From: Bdellovibrionales bacterium | GTDB taxonomy: Bacteria > Bdellovibrionota > Bdellovibrionia > Bdellovibrionales > JAGQZY01 | Direction of reading: 5' to 3' | DNA length: 50,557 bases | NCBI GenBank assembly: GCA_020435205.1 | Contig: JAGQZY010000009.1 | Coordinates: 1-50,557 of the forward strand | Shown here: one piece after another, positions 36,490 through 44,775 of the stretch | How the letters are laid out: each line of letters begins with the position of its first letter | How positions within the stretch are numbered: position 1 is the first letter of the stretch | Notes under the pieces: model-generated | The model's database searches: none | Told to the model about the DNA's origin: nothing | What the model saw: only the letters and a program-made list of their open reading frames with translations | Program-made: the position numbers and the translations under genes

Positions 36490-37356
36490 ATGAAAAAGAG
36501 ATGTGCCCTTTTGACCTGTTCCCATCTTGATGGTTTCGTCACTGACGAAGAGTATTTACAAAAGGCTCTAGAGGATTCTGGGTGGACCTGGAGATGGGTG
36601 TCCTGGGATCAAGAGGACGTGAATTGGAGCGATTTTGATGTGGCCATTGTGCGCACAACTTGGGATTATATTCACAGGCCCCATGAATTTTTGCAAAGAT
36701 TGAGCGAAATTGAGCAAAGCTCCTGTCAGTTATTCAATCCCTACCCTTTGATGCAATGGAATTTGGATAAGTCCTATCTTTTTGATCTTGCTGAAACAGG
36801 AGTCGAAATTGTGCCTACCCGCTGGGAAGATCATTTTGACAAATCGCAATTAGAGCGTTGTTTTAAGCATTTTGAAACCAGTTGTTTAGTGGTGAAACCG
36901 ATTATAGGGGCAGGGGCCCATACAACCTATCGAATTTACGAAAAAGATTTTGAGGTTTACGAGCAAGCCCAGCAAAATCTTTTTGAACAGAGGGTTATGA
37001 TTCAGCCTTTTTTAGAAAGCGTGACCACAGAAGGAGAGTATTCTCTTCATTACTTTAATGGAGAATTCAGCCATGGCATCTGTAAAAAACCAAAGCCTGG
37101 GGATTTTCGCTCCCAAGAGGAGTTTGGTAGCCATATTCAAAAGATTGAATGTGATCCTGATTTAATTAAAAGTGGAGAAAGACTTTTAAAAAATCTCGAA
37201 GAGCTTCCTCTTTACGCAAGGGTTGATTGGGTGAGGTCAGATGCAGGCGAATTCCAGCTTATCGAGCTAGAGCTCATTGAACCTTCTTTATATTTCCGCA
37301 TGGACCCCTCTTCGGCCCGCACTATGGTGCAAGCCCTTGAGGAAAGATTTATTTAG
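36490..37356 (+). CDS. ATP-grasp family ligase-like protein
   Basis: 288 residues from the ATG at 36490 (GGGGGGAGG about 6 nt upstream), preferred over an in-frame ATG 21 bp earlier. The N-terminal domain has VAIVRTTWDYIHRP, followed by NP and WNLDKSYLFDLAE, a nucleotide-binding lysine segment (CLVVKPIIGAGAHTTYRI) and the metal-binding C-terminal part (RVDWV, FQLIELELIEPSLYF). This order matches glutathione-synthetase/RimK-like ATP-grasp enzymes such as the DcsG group, which join a carboxylate to an amine. No carrier or partner gene adjoins it, so the substrate is open. The gene overlaps the convergent hydrolase by 4 bp. Confidence 0.82.
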   Translation: MKKRCALLTCSHLDGFVTDEEYLQKALEDSGWTWRWVSWDQEDVNWSDFDVAIVRTTWDYIHRPHEFLQRLSEIEQSSCQLFNPYPLMQWNLDKSYLFDLAETGVEIVPTRWEDHFDKSQLERCFKHFETSCLVVKPIIGAGAHTTYRIYEKDFEVYEQAQQNLFEQRVMIQPFLESVTTEGEYSLHYFNGEFSHGICKKPKPGDFRSQEEFGSHIQKIECDPDLIKSGERLLKNLEELPLYARVDWVRSDAGEFQLIELELIEPSLYFRMDPSSARTMVQALEERFI

Positions 37357-38165
37357 TGACTCGAATGAGTCGCAAAAAACTCAACAATGAAGTTAGCCAT
37401 GCGATCTGGATCTTCTACATTTAGGCTGTGGCCTACGTCATCCAAAGCTAAGAAGGTGGCGTTAGGAAGATTTTCTGCTAAAAATTTAGAATCATCGATA
37501 TTGAGAACCGTGTCCTCTTTACCGTGAATCACTAAAGATGGGTGGCTAAGCTTTGAAAGCTCATTAGATAAATCAATTTTAGTTAATGCCTCAGGAATGC
37601 CTGCCCAGTTGGGTGCAGCCACGCCAAAAGCACCATCAACAACCACTTTCTGGAAAAAATCACCAGAGGTATTCACCTTATGAATGGTGGTGGCCATCAC
37701 AGCCTCTACAACCTTTCGATCTTCCCGCATTTGATCAAAAGCCGATAGCATCTCGGGTTCAAGAGCGACTCCTTTTGCGCCGACGCTATCTAAAAAGATG
37801 ACTTTACCAAAGCGCTGGGGTTGCATGACCATCATTTGTAAAGCGATTAAGCCGCCCGTGGAATGTCCCACCAGATCCACTTTTTCAAGACCCAAATGGT
37901 CAAGAAGTTTGAGCTGATCAGTCGCCAGGTTTTCAATGAGAAGTTCTTCTTTGTCTTGAGTGTCAGAGCTTTTCCCACAACCTCTCCAGTCGGCGGCGTA
38001 GACCTTACCAGCCCACTTGTTATCTTGGCGGCGGATGCTGTTGAATGTGGGCTTCCACCAGTCCAGGTGGGCCAAGTTGCCATGGATAAAAAGAGTGTTA
38101 TTAGGAAGCCTAATATCAGAGGCTTCATAGTACATATTATGAGTGTCTATAGATAGGTTTGCCAT
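37353..38165 (-). CDS. cytoplasmic alpha/beta-fold hydrolase
   Basis: 270 residues from the ATG at 38165 (GGAG about 8 nt upstream). Nucleophile elbow GHSTGG (Ser nucleophile), oxyanion HGN, a late Asp in GKEDTVLN and catalytic His in DVGHSLN form the triad. No signal peptide. It starts one nucleotide after the stop codon of the secreted hydrolase upstream, so the two are translationally coupled. Candidate activities are esterase, thioesterase or lactonase. The Ser nucleophile argues against the Asp-type OleB hydrolases despite the neighbouring KASIII, synthetase and SDR genes. Confidence 0.9.
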   Translation of the reverse strand: MANLSIDTHNMYYEASDIRLPNNTLFIHGNLAHLDWWKPTFNSIRRQDNKWAGKVYAADWRGCGKSSDTQDKEELLIENLATDQLKLLDHLGLEKVDLVGHSTGGLIALQMMVMQPQRFGKVIFLDSVGAKGVALEPEMLSAFDQMREDRKVVEAVMATTIHKVNTSGDFFQKVVVDGAFGVAAPNWAGIPEALTKIDLSNELSKLSHPSLVIHGKEDTVLNIDDSKFLAENLPNATFLALDDVGHSLNVEDPDRMANFIVEFFATHSSH

Positions 38166-38166
38166 T

Positions 38167-39138
38167 TTAATACTCCACTTCAACGGTGAGTTCCTGGCCA
38201 CCGGAAAGTTCAGGGTCATGAGTTAAAACTTTATTCACATATTCAGCAATCACCGAAGGTTTTTCTTCGGGAAGCTTGTGTCGAGAGTTGGTAAAAGTCA
38301 CAAAACTCATTTTTGCTTTTTGTGGAACTTTAGACCAAAAACCAAAAAATTCTTCTTGTTTGATGTACTCATCTTTGGCGCCAACAAAAAGGTGCACGGA
38401 ATTCTTTTTAAATCTTGCCGCCACATCAACAGCTTTGAACTGACGAACACCTGTGGTGAGGCGATAGGCCGCTTCCAGTTTATAAGGATTTTCCAATGTG
38501 ATGGGCTCGACCACCGGGAAAAAGGTGTAAACGTAGGTGCGTAGATAATACTCGTAAAGATCCTCGTCACTTAATGTGTTCAGGGGATTGAAAGGGTTAA
38601 GGCGAGTGAGTTCCATTTGTTTTTTGACCCACTCTTCAACAGCGCTGAGAGCCGAGGTGAAGGGAGCTAACAAAATCACGCTTTGGAATTTGTTAGGATA
38701 CTTTGCTAAGTAATTCATGGCGATAGCGCCGCCATAAGAGAGGCCAATCAAGTAAGTAGAGTCTGCCGGCAAGTGGAAGTGTTTAAAAAGCTCATTGAGA
38801 TTTTCCACTTGGTTTTTATAAGGGAGTGCATCCTGGTCGACAAAAACAGAGTTCGAAAAATTGTCTTTATACTCGAGTAAAGTTTCCCCCTGGCCCTGCA
38901 TATCGTAACGAAGAAGGCCCAAATCAGGGTTGATGGATTCCATTTGGTCAGTGAATTTGTCCCACTCGTGGGTTGAGTAGGTCAGGCCATTAAGCAGAAC
39001 AAGGGTGGGTTGGTGGTTCCTGGGTTTTTTGTACTGAACATAAACCTCGCGGTCCTTTTGAACGGGTACAAAACCCTCATATTGAAAGGGCTGGTGGGCA
39101 AAAGCAAAAAACGACTGCAGAATGAGTGCAAATAACAT
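38167..39138 (-). CDS. secreted alpha/beta-fold hydrolase
   Basis: 323 residues from the ATG at 39138; the TTG one codon earlier has equally good SD spacing. An N-terminal signal peptide (MLFALILQSFFAFA) directs export. The core has LLNGLTYSTHEW, DMQGQGETL, the nucleophile elbow GLSYGG, an acid in VGAKDEYI and His in NSRHKLPEE. The paralogue downstream is cytoplasmic, so the pair could process a related substrate on both sides of the inner membrane (inference). It lies 39 bp after the SDR gene in the same operon. Lipase, esterase or acyltransferase activity is possible. Confidence 0.87.
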   Translation of the reverse strand: MLFALILQSFFAFAHQPFQYEGFVPVQKDREVYVQYKKPRNHQPTLVLLNGLTYSTHEWDKFTDQMESINPDLGLLRYDMQGQGETLLEYKDNFSNSVFVDQDALPYKNQVENLNELFKHFHLPADSTYLIGLSYGGAIAMNYLAKYPNKFQSVILLAPFTSALSAVEEWVKKQMELTRLNPFNPLNTLSDEDLYEYYLRTYVYTFFPVVEPITLENPYKLEAAYRLTTGVRQFKAVDVAARFKKNSVHLFVGAKDEYIKQEEFFGFWSKVPQKAKMSFVTFTNSRHKLPEEKPSVIAEYVNKVLTHDPELSGGQELTVEVEY

Positions 39139-39177
39139 CAACGGAAATCCCCCCGGTTTGGTGTTGATTTTTAAAAT

Positions 39178-39924
39178 TTAAAGGACAATGCCACCATCGA
39201 CGCTGATGACAGTCCCATTGATATAGGAGGACTCATCGGCCGATAAAAATAAACAAGCATTGGCGATGTCTTCTGTTTTGCCAAGTCTTTGCACGGGCAC
39301 TTTTTTCTCCATGCCCTCAAGAACCTCAGTCGGCATGGCCTGCACCATCTTGGTTAAAGTGAAGCCAGGAGCCACTGCGTTACAAGTGAAGCCCTTGCGT
39401 CCCAACTCTTTGGCCCAGGTTTTAGTCATACCAACCACTCCGGCCTTTGCTGCGGCATAGTTGGTTTGGCCAAAATTTCCGTAAAGGGAGACGACGCTGG
39501 CCATATTGATAATACGCTTATTGTCAGAATCTGTAAATTTATCCAAAAGGGATTTCGTGACATTAAAAAGGCCGGTCAGGTTGGTTTGAATCACAGCATC
39601 CCACTCCTCGCCAGTCATCTTAGTAAAAGACTTATCGCGAGTGATTCCTGCGTTATTGACTAAAATATCCACTGACCAAGGAAGAGCTTGGGTGGCGGCC
39701 TCTACAGAGGTTCGGTCACCTACGTTAACCTGTTGCAAAGTCAGGCGATCACTGAACTCAGAGAGCTCTTTACCAGCCATGTCGAGGCCTTCTTGGCTGT
39801 AGTCCCAAATAGCAACTGTGGCACCTGAGGTTAAAAATTGACGGGCGATCTCAAAGCCAATGCCTTGGGCTCCACCGGTCACTACGGCTTTTTTTTCGTT
39901 GAATTTGTATTGGATATTTGTCAT
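39178..39924 (-). CDS. short-chain dehydrogenase/reductase, FabG-like
   Basis: 248 residues from the ATG at 39924, giving the usual FabG length; the longer frame starting at 39960 lacks an RBS. Motifs: cofactor loop TGGAQGIG (about 15-22), NNAG, catalytic Ser in NMASVVS, and Tyr-x-x-x-Lys in YAAAK, ending INGTVISVDGG. It probably reduces a 3-oxoacyl-ACP or 3-oxoacyl-CoA with NAD(P)H. It is divergent from a KASIII homologue with only 50 bp between starts, suggesting shared regulation and a common acyl substrate. Assignment to fatty-acid synthesis proper is not certain. Confidence 0.88.
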   Translation of the reverse strand: MTNIQYKFNEKKAVVTGGAQGIGFEIARQFLTSGATVAIWDYSQEGLDMAGKELSEFSDRLTLQQVNVGDRTSVEAATQALPWSVDILVNNAGITRDKSFTKMTGEEWDAVIQTNLTGLFNVTKSLLDKFTDSDNKRIINMASVVSLYGNFGQTNYAAAKAGVVGMTKTWAKELGRKGFTCNAVAPGFTLTKMVQAMPTEVLEGMEKKVPVQRLGKTEDIANACLFLSADESSYINGTVISVDGGIVL

Positions 39925-39974
39925 GAAACTGTGGCTATCCGATTGGGGGGATCCAGTCAATTAAAGGAGAAAAT

Positions 39975-40973
39975 ATGCGCACTGCAACCATCAAGGGGAC
40001 AGGCCTCTATGCACCTGCAAAAGTGGTGACGAACGATTATTTCGACGAACTCTATGGCCGTGATATGAGCACTTTTTTGGTGGAAAAGCGCAATATCAAA
40101 GAGCGCCATTATATGGCTGATAACCAAGCTACCTCGGATTTGATTGTGCCAGCCGCCCAAAAAGCTATGGAGCAGGCGGGGATTACGGCCTCTGATTTAG
40201 ACTTGATTATTGTGGCTACGGATACTCCTGACTATTTGTCACCGTCTACAGCCGCCGTTGTTCAGTACAAGTTAGGCGCTAAAAATGCCGGTTGTTTTGA
40301 TTTGAATAGTGCTTGTGCTGGATTTGTGAGTGCAATGGATGTCGCCAATAAATATATTGTGACTGAGCAACATTACAAAAACGTTCTGGTTGTTGGAGCT
40401 TATGGAATGAGCAAATACATCAATTGGGATGACTATAAAATCTCTTCTCTTTTTGCTGATGGTGCGGGCGCCGTCGTTTTACAGCCATCCAGCGATACAA
40501 AAGGCATTATGGCCTCTGAACTTTTTGCCGATGGTCAGTACCACGATTATATGGGCGTTTATGGCGGAGGAACCTTTCGTCCTATCACCCATGAGGTATT
40601 AGAAAATAAAGGCCACCTTCTTGATTTTGCAAAAAAAATTCCCATTGAAACCAATGGACGTGAGTGGCCAAGGCTCACCAATATTCTTCTTGATCGCATT
40701 CAAAAGAAAGCCTCTGACATTGATCACTTTTTCCTGACTCAAATTAACATTGGTAGCATTCACGAAGCTTTGGATAATTTGGGGTTACCCCATGAAAAAT
40801 CCCACAACGTTATGGATCGCTACGGATACACAGGCAGCGCTTGTATCCCCATGGCTATTGCCGATGCGGTTGAGCAAAATAAACTCAACAAAGGGGATTT
40901 GGTTTTCATGCTCGGTTCTGGTGGAGGTCTTTCTATGGCTGCATTAGCTATGGAATGGGGAGGTTTGGGCTAA
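39975..40973 (+). CDS. KASIII-like acyl synthase with altered catalytic site
   Basis: 332 residues, KASIII (FabH) length and fold order; AAAGGAG stands about 6 nt before the ATG. The acyl-accepting Cys114 is kept (LNSACAGF). The other two catalytic residues are replaced: the His of the PHQAN motif by Thr255 (FFLTQINIG) and the Asn of the HGNTS motif by Tyr285 (RYGYTGSACIP). The C-terminal GGG motif (GSGGGLSMAA) remains. It can probably form an acyl-enzyme, but normal decarboxylating condensation is doubtful, so an acyltransferase or non-decarboxylating condensing role is possible. The GYTGSACIP form recurs, from memory, in an uncharacterised KASIII subgroup. It is coupled to the next gene (TAATG). 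Confidence 0.87.
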   Translation: MRTATIKGTGLYAPAKVVTNDYFDELYGRDMSTFLVEKRNIKERHYMADNQATSDLIVPAAQKAMEQAGITASDLDLIIVATDTPDYLSPSTAAVVQYKLGAKNAGCFDLNSACAGFVSAMDVANKYIVTEQHYKNVLVVGAYGMSKYINWDDYKISSLFADGAGAVVLQPSSDTKGIMASELFADGQYHDYMGVYGGGTFRPITHEVLENKGHLLDFAKKIPIETNGREWPRLTNILLDRIQKKASDIDHFFLTQINIGSIHEALDNLGLPHEKSHNVMDRYGYTGSACIPMAIADAVEQNKLNKGDLVFMLGSGGGLSMAALAMEWGGLG

Positions 40974-42478
40974 TGGAATCCATTGAACTGGATTGGCTCA
41001 AACGTTGGAGTCTCTACTCACCGAATGCAGTGGCCTTGCAAGATTTAGATAGCCCTCGGCAATTCACCTATGCTCAGAGTTACCAGTGGGCCAATCAGCT
41101 GGCTTACTTTTTCCAGCAGGAATACGACATCCAAGCTGGGGATCGGGTGGCCTTTTTTTCGACCAATGAAATCGAAATGGTCCTTAGTTTTTTTGCTTTG
41201 CAAAGGCTTGGCGCGATTATGGTTCCCATTAACTTTCGTTTAATGGCGCCTGAGGTGGATTATATTGTTGGTGATTGCCAGCCAAAGCTTTTGATCTATC
41301 AAGAGCAGTTTGCAGGTGTTGTCAACCAACTGAGTAACCTTAAAACCGAGTCCCTAAGTTTTGACGGGGAAAGTGGACTCAAGACAATATTCTCTCAAGA
41401 AGATTTCTCTGGCGTGACGATTGACATGCGGGCTCAGTGGGAGGGACCTTGTCTTATCCTTTATACTTCTGGGACTACGGGATTTCCTAAAGGGGTGATG
41501 ATCACTCCAAAGATGCTTTTTTGGAATTCGGTAAACACCAGTTTGAGACTTAATATCAGTCAATCGGATGTGGTGATCAACTTTCTTCCCCTTTTTCATA
41601 CCGGAGGCTGGAACGTGCTGACCACGCCTGTACTTCATCGAGGTGGAAAGGTATTATTTCTTAAAAAATTCGAGCCCGAAAAAATCTTAGAAGTTTGTGA
41701 AAAAGAAAGGCTCACCATTCTTTTTGGGGTGCCGACCACTATGGATATGATGGTGCGAACGGAAGCGTTTAGTCATGTTGATCTATCTTCTGTTCGTTAT
41801 GCGATTGTGGGGGGCGAGCCCATGCCTGAACCCCTGATTCAAACTTGGGCGGAAAAAGGCATTCCTGTTCGTCAAGGTTATGGCTTGACGGAATTTGGAC
41901 CTAATGTGTTTTCTCTCAATGAAGAGCAAGCTCTTACCAAAAAAGGCTCTATAGGTTTTCCTAATTTTTACATCGACGTGAAGGTAGTAAATAACGAGGG
42001 GCTTGAAGTGGGCCCTGACCAGGTGGGTGAGCTGCTTCTTAAAGGTCCTATGGCGATGAAAGGCTACTGGCATAAACCAGAGGAAACTGCAAAAACCTTA
42101 AAAAATGGTTGGCTGCACACTGGGGATTTGGTTCGCAAAGATAAAGAGGGCTACTTTTATGTGGTCGGGCGCAAAAAAGACATGTTTATCAGTGGTGGTG
42201 AAAACGTTTACCCGGCAGAAGTGGAAAGACTTTTACACAGTCACCAGTCTGTACAAGAAGTGGCGGTGATTGGTGTTCCCGATGACAAGTGGGGCGAAGT
42301 GGGTAAAGCTTTTGTGGTCGCAAAAAAAGGGTTTGATGTAAAACCCCAGGAGCTACAAAGCTTTTGCCAAGGTAAAATTGCTAAATTTAAAATTCCCCAA
42401 CACTTTCAATTGATCGAAGAGCTCCCTAAGGGTGATAGTGGAAAAATCCTAAAAAGAGCTCTTTACAATCTCCAATAA
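40973..42478 (+). CDS. AMP-dependent acyl-CoA synthetase/ligase
   Basis: 501 residues from the ATG at 40973, which overlaps the KASIII stop. ANL-superfamily motifs are complete: P-loop YTSGTTGFPKG, GYGLTE, HTGDL, the hinge GRKKDMFISGGENVYPAEVE and the C-terminal catalytic Lys in GDSGKILKRAL. It activates a fatty or other carboxylic acid as acyl-AMP and most likely transfers it to CoA. Linkage to the KASIII-like protein suggests that it supplies the acyl primer or activates its product. The gene ends at the first copy of the tandem repeat (42478). Confidence 0.93.
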   Translation: MESIELDWLKRWSLYSPNAVALQDLDSPRQFTYAQSYQWANQLAYFFQQEYDIQAGDRVAFFSTNEIEMVLSFFALQRLGAIMVPINFRLMAPEVDYIVGDCQPKLLIYQEQFAGVVNQLSNLKTESLSFDGESGLKTIFSQEDFSGVTIDMRAQWEGPCLILYTSGTTGFPKGVMITPKMLFWNSVNTSLRLNISQSDVVINFLPLFHTGGWNVLTTPVLHRGGKVLFLKKFEPEKILEVCEKERLTILFGVPTTMDMMVRTEAFSHVDLSSVRYAIVGGEPMPEPLIQTWAEKGIPVRQGYGLTEFGPNVFSLNEEQALTKKGSIGFPNFYIDVKVVNNEGLEVGPDQVGELLLKGPMAMKGYWHKPEETAKTLKNGWLHTGDLVRKDKEGYFYVVGRKKDMFISGGENVYPAEVERLLHSHQSVQEVAVIGVPDDKWGEVGKAFVVAKKGFDVKPQELQSFCQGKIAKFKIPQHFQLIEELPKGDSGKILKRALYNLQ

Positions 42479-42579
42479 AAAATAAGGGGCCCTTGGGCCC
42501 TGTGAAGTTCACTTGTAAAAATAAGGGGCCCTTGGGCCCTGTGAAGTTCACTTGTAAAAATAAGGGGCCCTTGGGCCCC
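42478..42579. repeat. three tandem copies of a 39-bp terminator-like repeat
   Basis: Copies begin at 42478, 42517 and 42556. The first two are identical over 39 bp; the third is cut after about 23 bp and diverges. Each holds a GC-rich hairpin (GGGGCCC-TT-GGGCCC) with an A-rich left flank, which reads as a stem followed by a U-rich tract on the minus strand. Copies 1 and 2 also hold GTGAA-G-TTCAC. The array lies between a convergent synthetase and lipoprotein gene, so it probably acts as repeated terminators, mainly for the minus-strand gene. Confidence 0.85.
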
Positions 42580-42631
42580 GGTGAATCGCGATGTTCCTTA
42601 GACATCGAGTTAAATTTAAAGAGGTAGGTTT

Positions 42632-42670
42632 ATGGTAGAGGCCATGGACTCATCTCTCCATAGCCACCAT
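42632..42670 (-). terminator. 3' hairpin next to the EF-hand lipoprotein stop
   Basis: Outer arms ATGGT/ACCAT and inner arms GGCCATGGA/TCCATAGCC (one mismatch) form a long stem 8 bp past the stop codon. No U-tract follows directly, so it may protect the 3' end while termination happens in the 42478-42579 repeats. Confidence 0.4.
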
Positions 42671-42677
42671 AATTTAT

Positions 42678-44348
42678 TTATAAGCTATTGGTGTCGGTAC
42701 CGCCTGTGGCAGGAATATCAGTGCCATCGGTTGCCGTATCCACCGTACATTGATCAGAAGAGTCTGGTTCTAAATATTTGAACCAAAGATCAAAGATCAG
42801 GGTTTTCTTGCCATCATTAAAGTTAACAATCGATTTATAGGTTGTTTTGTTTCCGTATTGATCCACTTCAAAAAAGTTAGGGTCATACTTTAGGTCAATG
42901 GAGTTAACCTTCGCCGATTGAAGGCTTGTTAATTCGCCAGCATCAGAAATCCCATTGCCGTTGGCATCATGCCACAAGGCTAATTGGAAGAAGATGGGGT
43001 CGTCACCATCAATGGATCCATTGTGGTCTGAGTCGTATTTTGAAAGCGCCTCAAAACCATCGGTAGAGAATTTATTGTCAGGTCCAATGGTGTTATCGCC
43101 AAACATTTGATCCACACCAAGAACTTGTCCATTGGCATCAGGTTTGACTAAGAACTGGTAGCGTTGTTGTTGGGTCCAGCTGATTTGTTTTTTGTCATAG
43201 GGATTTGGCGAAGAGTTCAGACCGAGGATATCAAATAAGATCCCTTCAATCTGACTGCTGAGGCTAATTCCTTGGGCGTTGCCAATGTCGGCGCCAAGGT
43301 CCACAATCAATGGATCACATTCTCGCGCTGGTGGTCTATTGACATCAACACATGAGTTCCCTCTTTGCACAAAACCCTGATTACAGCTTTCGACATGGCA
43401 AAAGCCATAGGTTTTGAAAAAGGGAATCCATTTCTTCTTTCCTTTACCTCCGGCAATCGTACATTCTTTTTCTTTATCGATACATTTTTTGCCAGTCCAT
43501 ACCTGATCGTTATTACACTGGGATACGCAATGGTTTCCGTGCTTTTTGTAGCCACGGTCACAAGATACGGGTTCACAGTTGTCATAGACAAGGCTTTGTG
43601 GATTGTAGCGCTTCATACCCTTACCATTAGGCATTTTACAGTTTTTAGATGTGTGGCATTTGCCATAGCCAGCATCGAGCCAAACTTTAACACCTTCCAT
43701 GCCTTTTTTATCTTTACAGTCTTTGACCTTAGGCTCACATTGACCATTGGCATAGACATCATCCTCGGAACATTTGGCAATACATTGGCCATTGTTTAAC
43801 TCATAACCATCATCACAGGTCTTAGGGACACATTCTCCATAACTATTGGCCATCCAAGACTGTTCGCCGGAGCCGTTTTCGATGTCACAGGTGACAACTT
43901 TAGGGTAGCACTGGTCTTGTGCAAAGATTTCATCTTCTTTACATATGGATACACACTGATCCCCTTCGAGAGCAAAACCATCTGCGCAGGTGATCGGGTC
44001 TACGGGATCGATAGGGTCTACCGGATCAACAGGGTCCACTGGGTCGACGGGGTCAATAGGATCGACTGGATCGACGGGGTCCACTGGGTCAGCCGGATCG
44101 ATTGGATCTGTAGGGTCGGTTGGGCAGCTGGCCGCATCTTTTGCAAGAATGGGTCTATTGTTGCTATCAAATGAAGCCACTAGAGTTGGGTCTTGGTAAG
44201 ATGCGATGACTGTGCCACTAGCAAAGACGCTATTGCTTGCCAAAACTTCGGCTTTACTTTGTTCATTGCCAGATCCACTCGTACAGGCCGTAACAAATAT
44301 ATAGAGTGAAGCAACCAAAATTGTTTTGAGTTCATTTCTGATAAACAT
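42678..44348 (-). CDS. Asp-Pro repeat, Cys-rich, EF-hand lipoprotein
   Basis: 556 residues from the ATG at 44348 (TTGGAGG about 7 nt upstream); the longer frame adds 23 unlikely residues. Lipobox FVTAC gives Cys22. Residues about 76-120 are a rigid tripeptide-repeat stalk (mostly DPV/DPI). Residues about 120-350 are Cys-rich EGF-like repeats of the form DGY-x-x-x-x-x-Q-C. The C-terminal domain resembles Ca-binding modules of large surface proteins: FGDNTIGPD, then EF-hand loops DSDHNGSIDGDD (438-449) and DANGNGISDAGE (461-472). It looks like a calcium-binding protein held off the outer membrane by a stalk, possibly an adhesin. Partner unknown. Confidence 0.84.
   Translation of the reverse strand: MFIRNELKTILVASLYIFVTACTSGSGNEQSKAEVLASNSVFASGTVIASYQDPTLVASFDSNNRPILAKDAASCPTDPTDPIDPADPVDPVDPVDPIDPVDPVDPVDPVDPIDPVDPITCADGFALEGDQCVSICKEDEIFAQDQCYPKVVTCDIENGSGEQSWMANSYGECVPKTCDDGYELNNGQCIAKCSEDDVYANGQCEPKVKDCKDKKGMEGVKVWLDAGYGKCHTSKNCKMPNGKGMKRYNPQSLVYDNCEPVSCDRGYKKHGNHCVSQCNNDQVWTGKKCIDKEKECTIAGGKGKKKWIPFFKTYGFCHVESCNQGFVQRGNSCVDVNRPPARECDPLIVDLGADIGNAQGISLSSQIEGILFDILGLNSSPNPYDKKQISWTQQQRYQFLVKPDANGQVLGVDQMFGDNTIGPDNKFSTDGFEALSKYDSDHNGSIDGDDPIFFQLALWHDANGNGISDAGELTSLQSAKVNSIDLKYDPNFFEVDQYGNKTTYKSIVNFNDGKKTLIFDLWFKYLEPDSSDQCTVDTATDGTDIPATGGTDTNSL
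43996..44121 (-). repeat. 9-bp tandem repeat encoding the Asp-Pro stalk
   Basis: Fourteen consecutive 9-bp units (plus-strand form GG[GA]TCNNNN) encode Asp-Pro-Xaa tripeptides, mostly DPV and DPI. Third positions vary between units, so the array has been under selection or is old. Copy number could change by slippage and alter stalk length between strains. Confidence 0.85.
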
Positions 44349-44775
44349 AATAAAACCTCCAACCGTCACCCTATTAATGAGCAATGGTGGTGCCAGTCCA
44401 AATCCAATAGAGTGCACAAAGACCTGACCACAAAGTGTGCTTGCTTAGGTTTTTGACGAAAGATCGCAGAATTCAGAAGCTTTTGCCGTCTCAAAAGGGG
44501 TGGGGGAGGCCTAGACTCTCACTATTTTATTTACAGTTTCTACAAACTTCAAAATCTTCTCATTTTGAATGTCCCCCATTGATTCCAATTTCACGGGAAA
44601 GTGAAAAGACAATTCCTTATTTTGTAACAATAAGATAATCCCACACGGAATGAAGGTCCTTATCTCAGACTTGAAGCAATAATCGTAAATATATGTAAAT
44701 ACTTAAGAAAATTGGGGGTAGCTCAGGGGCAAGGGAGCTTGTCATCAATGTCGGAAAAAGCTAAGATTTGCCTTC
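44349..44775. other. 427-bp gene-free region between divergent genes
   Basis: No credible coding frame; a 67-residue frame lacks an RBS and any protein-like pattern. It must hold the promoters of the lipoprotein gene (minus) and of the DGDN cluster (plus). Three perfect short inverted repeats occur close together: 44549-44568 (7-bp arms), 44589-44606 (6-bp) and 44616-44634 (6-bp). A tRNA-like fragment at about 44714 was examined and rejected. Confidence 0.6.

Noticed and set aside
37353-42478. Direct assignment as oleABCD
   Set aside because: The KASIII lacks His and Asn, the hydrolases have Ser instead of Asp nucleophiles, and the SDR is of the short FabG type.
42478-42579. Possible CRISPR array
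   Set aside because: Repeats are directly tandem with no unique spacers, only three copies, and contain terminator-like hairpins.
43990-44199. Gly-Ser-Thr repeat frame on the plus strand
   Set aside because: It is the complement of the DNA repeat encoding the Asp-Pro stalk.
44714-44746. tRNA-like start: GGGGG, then AGCTC and GAGCT arms resembling a D-arm
   Set aside because: No anticodon stem, no T-arm and no matching acceptor end follow; a coding gene begins about 30 bp later.
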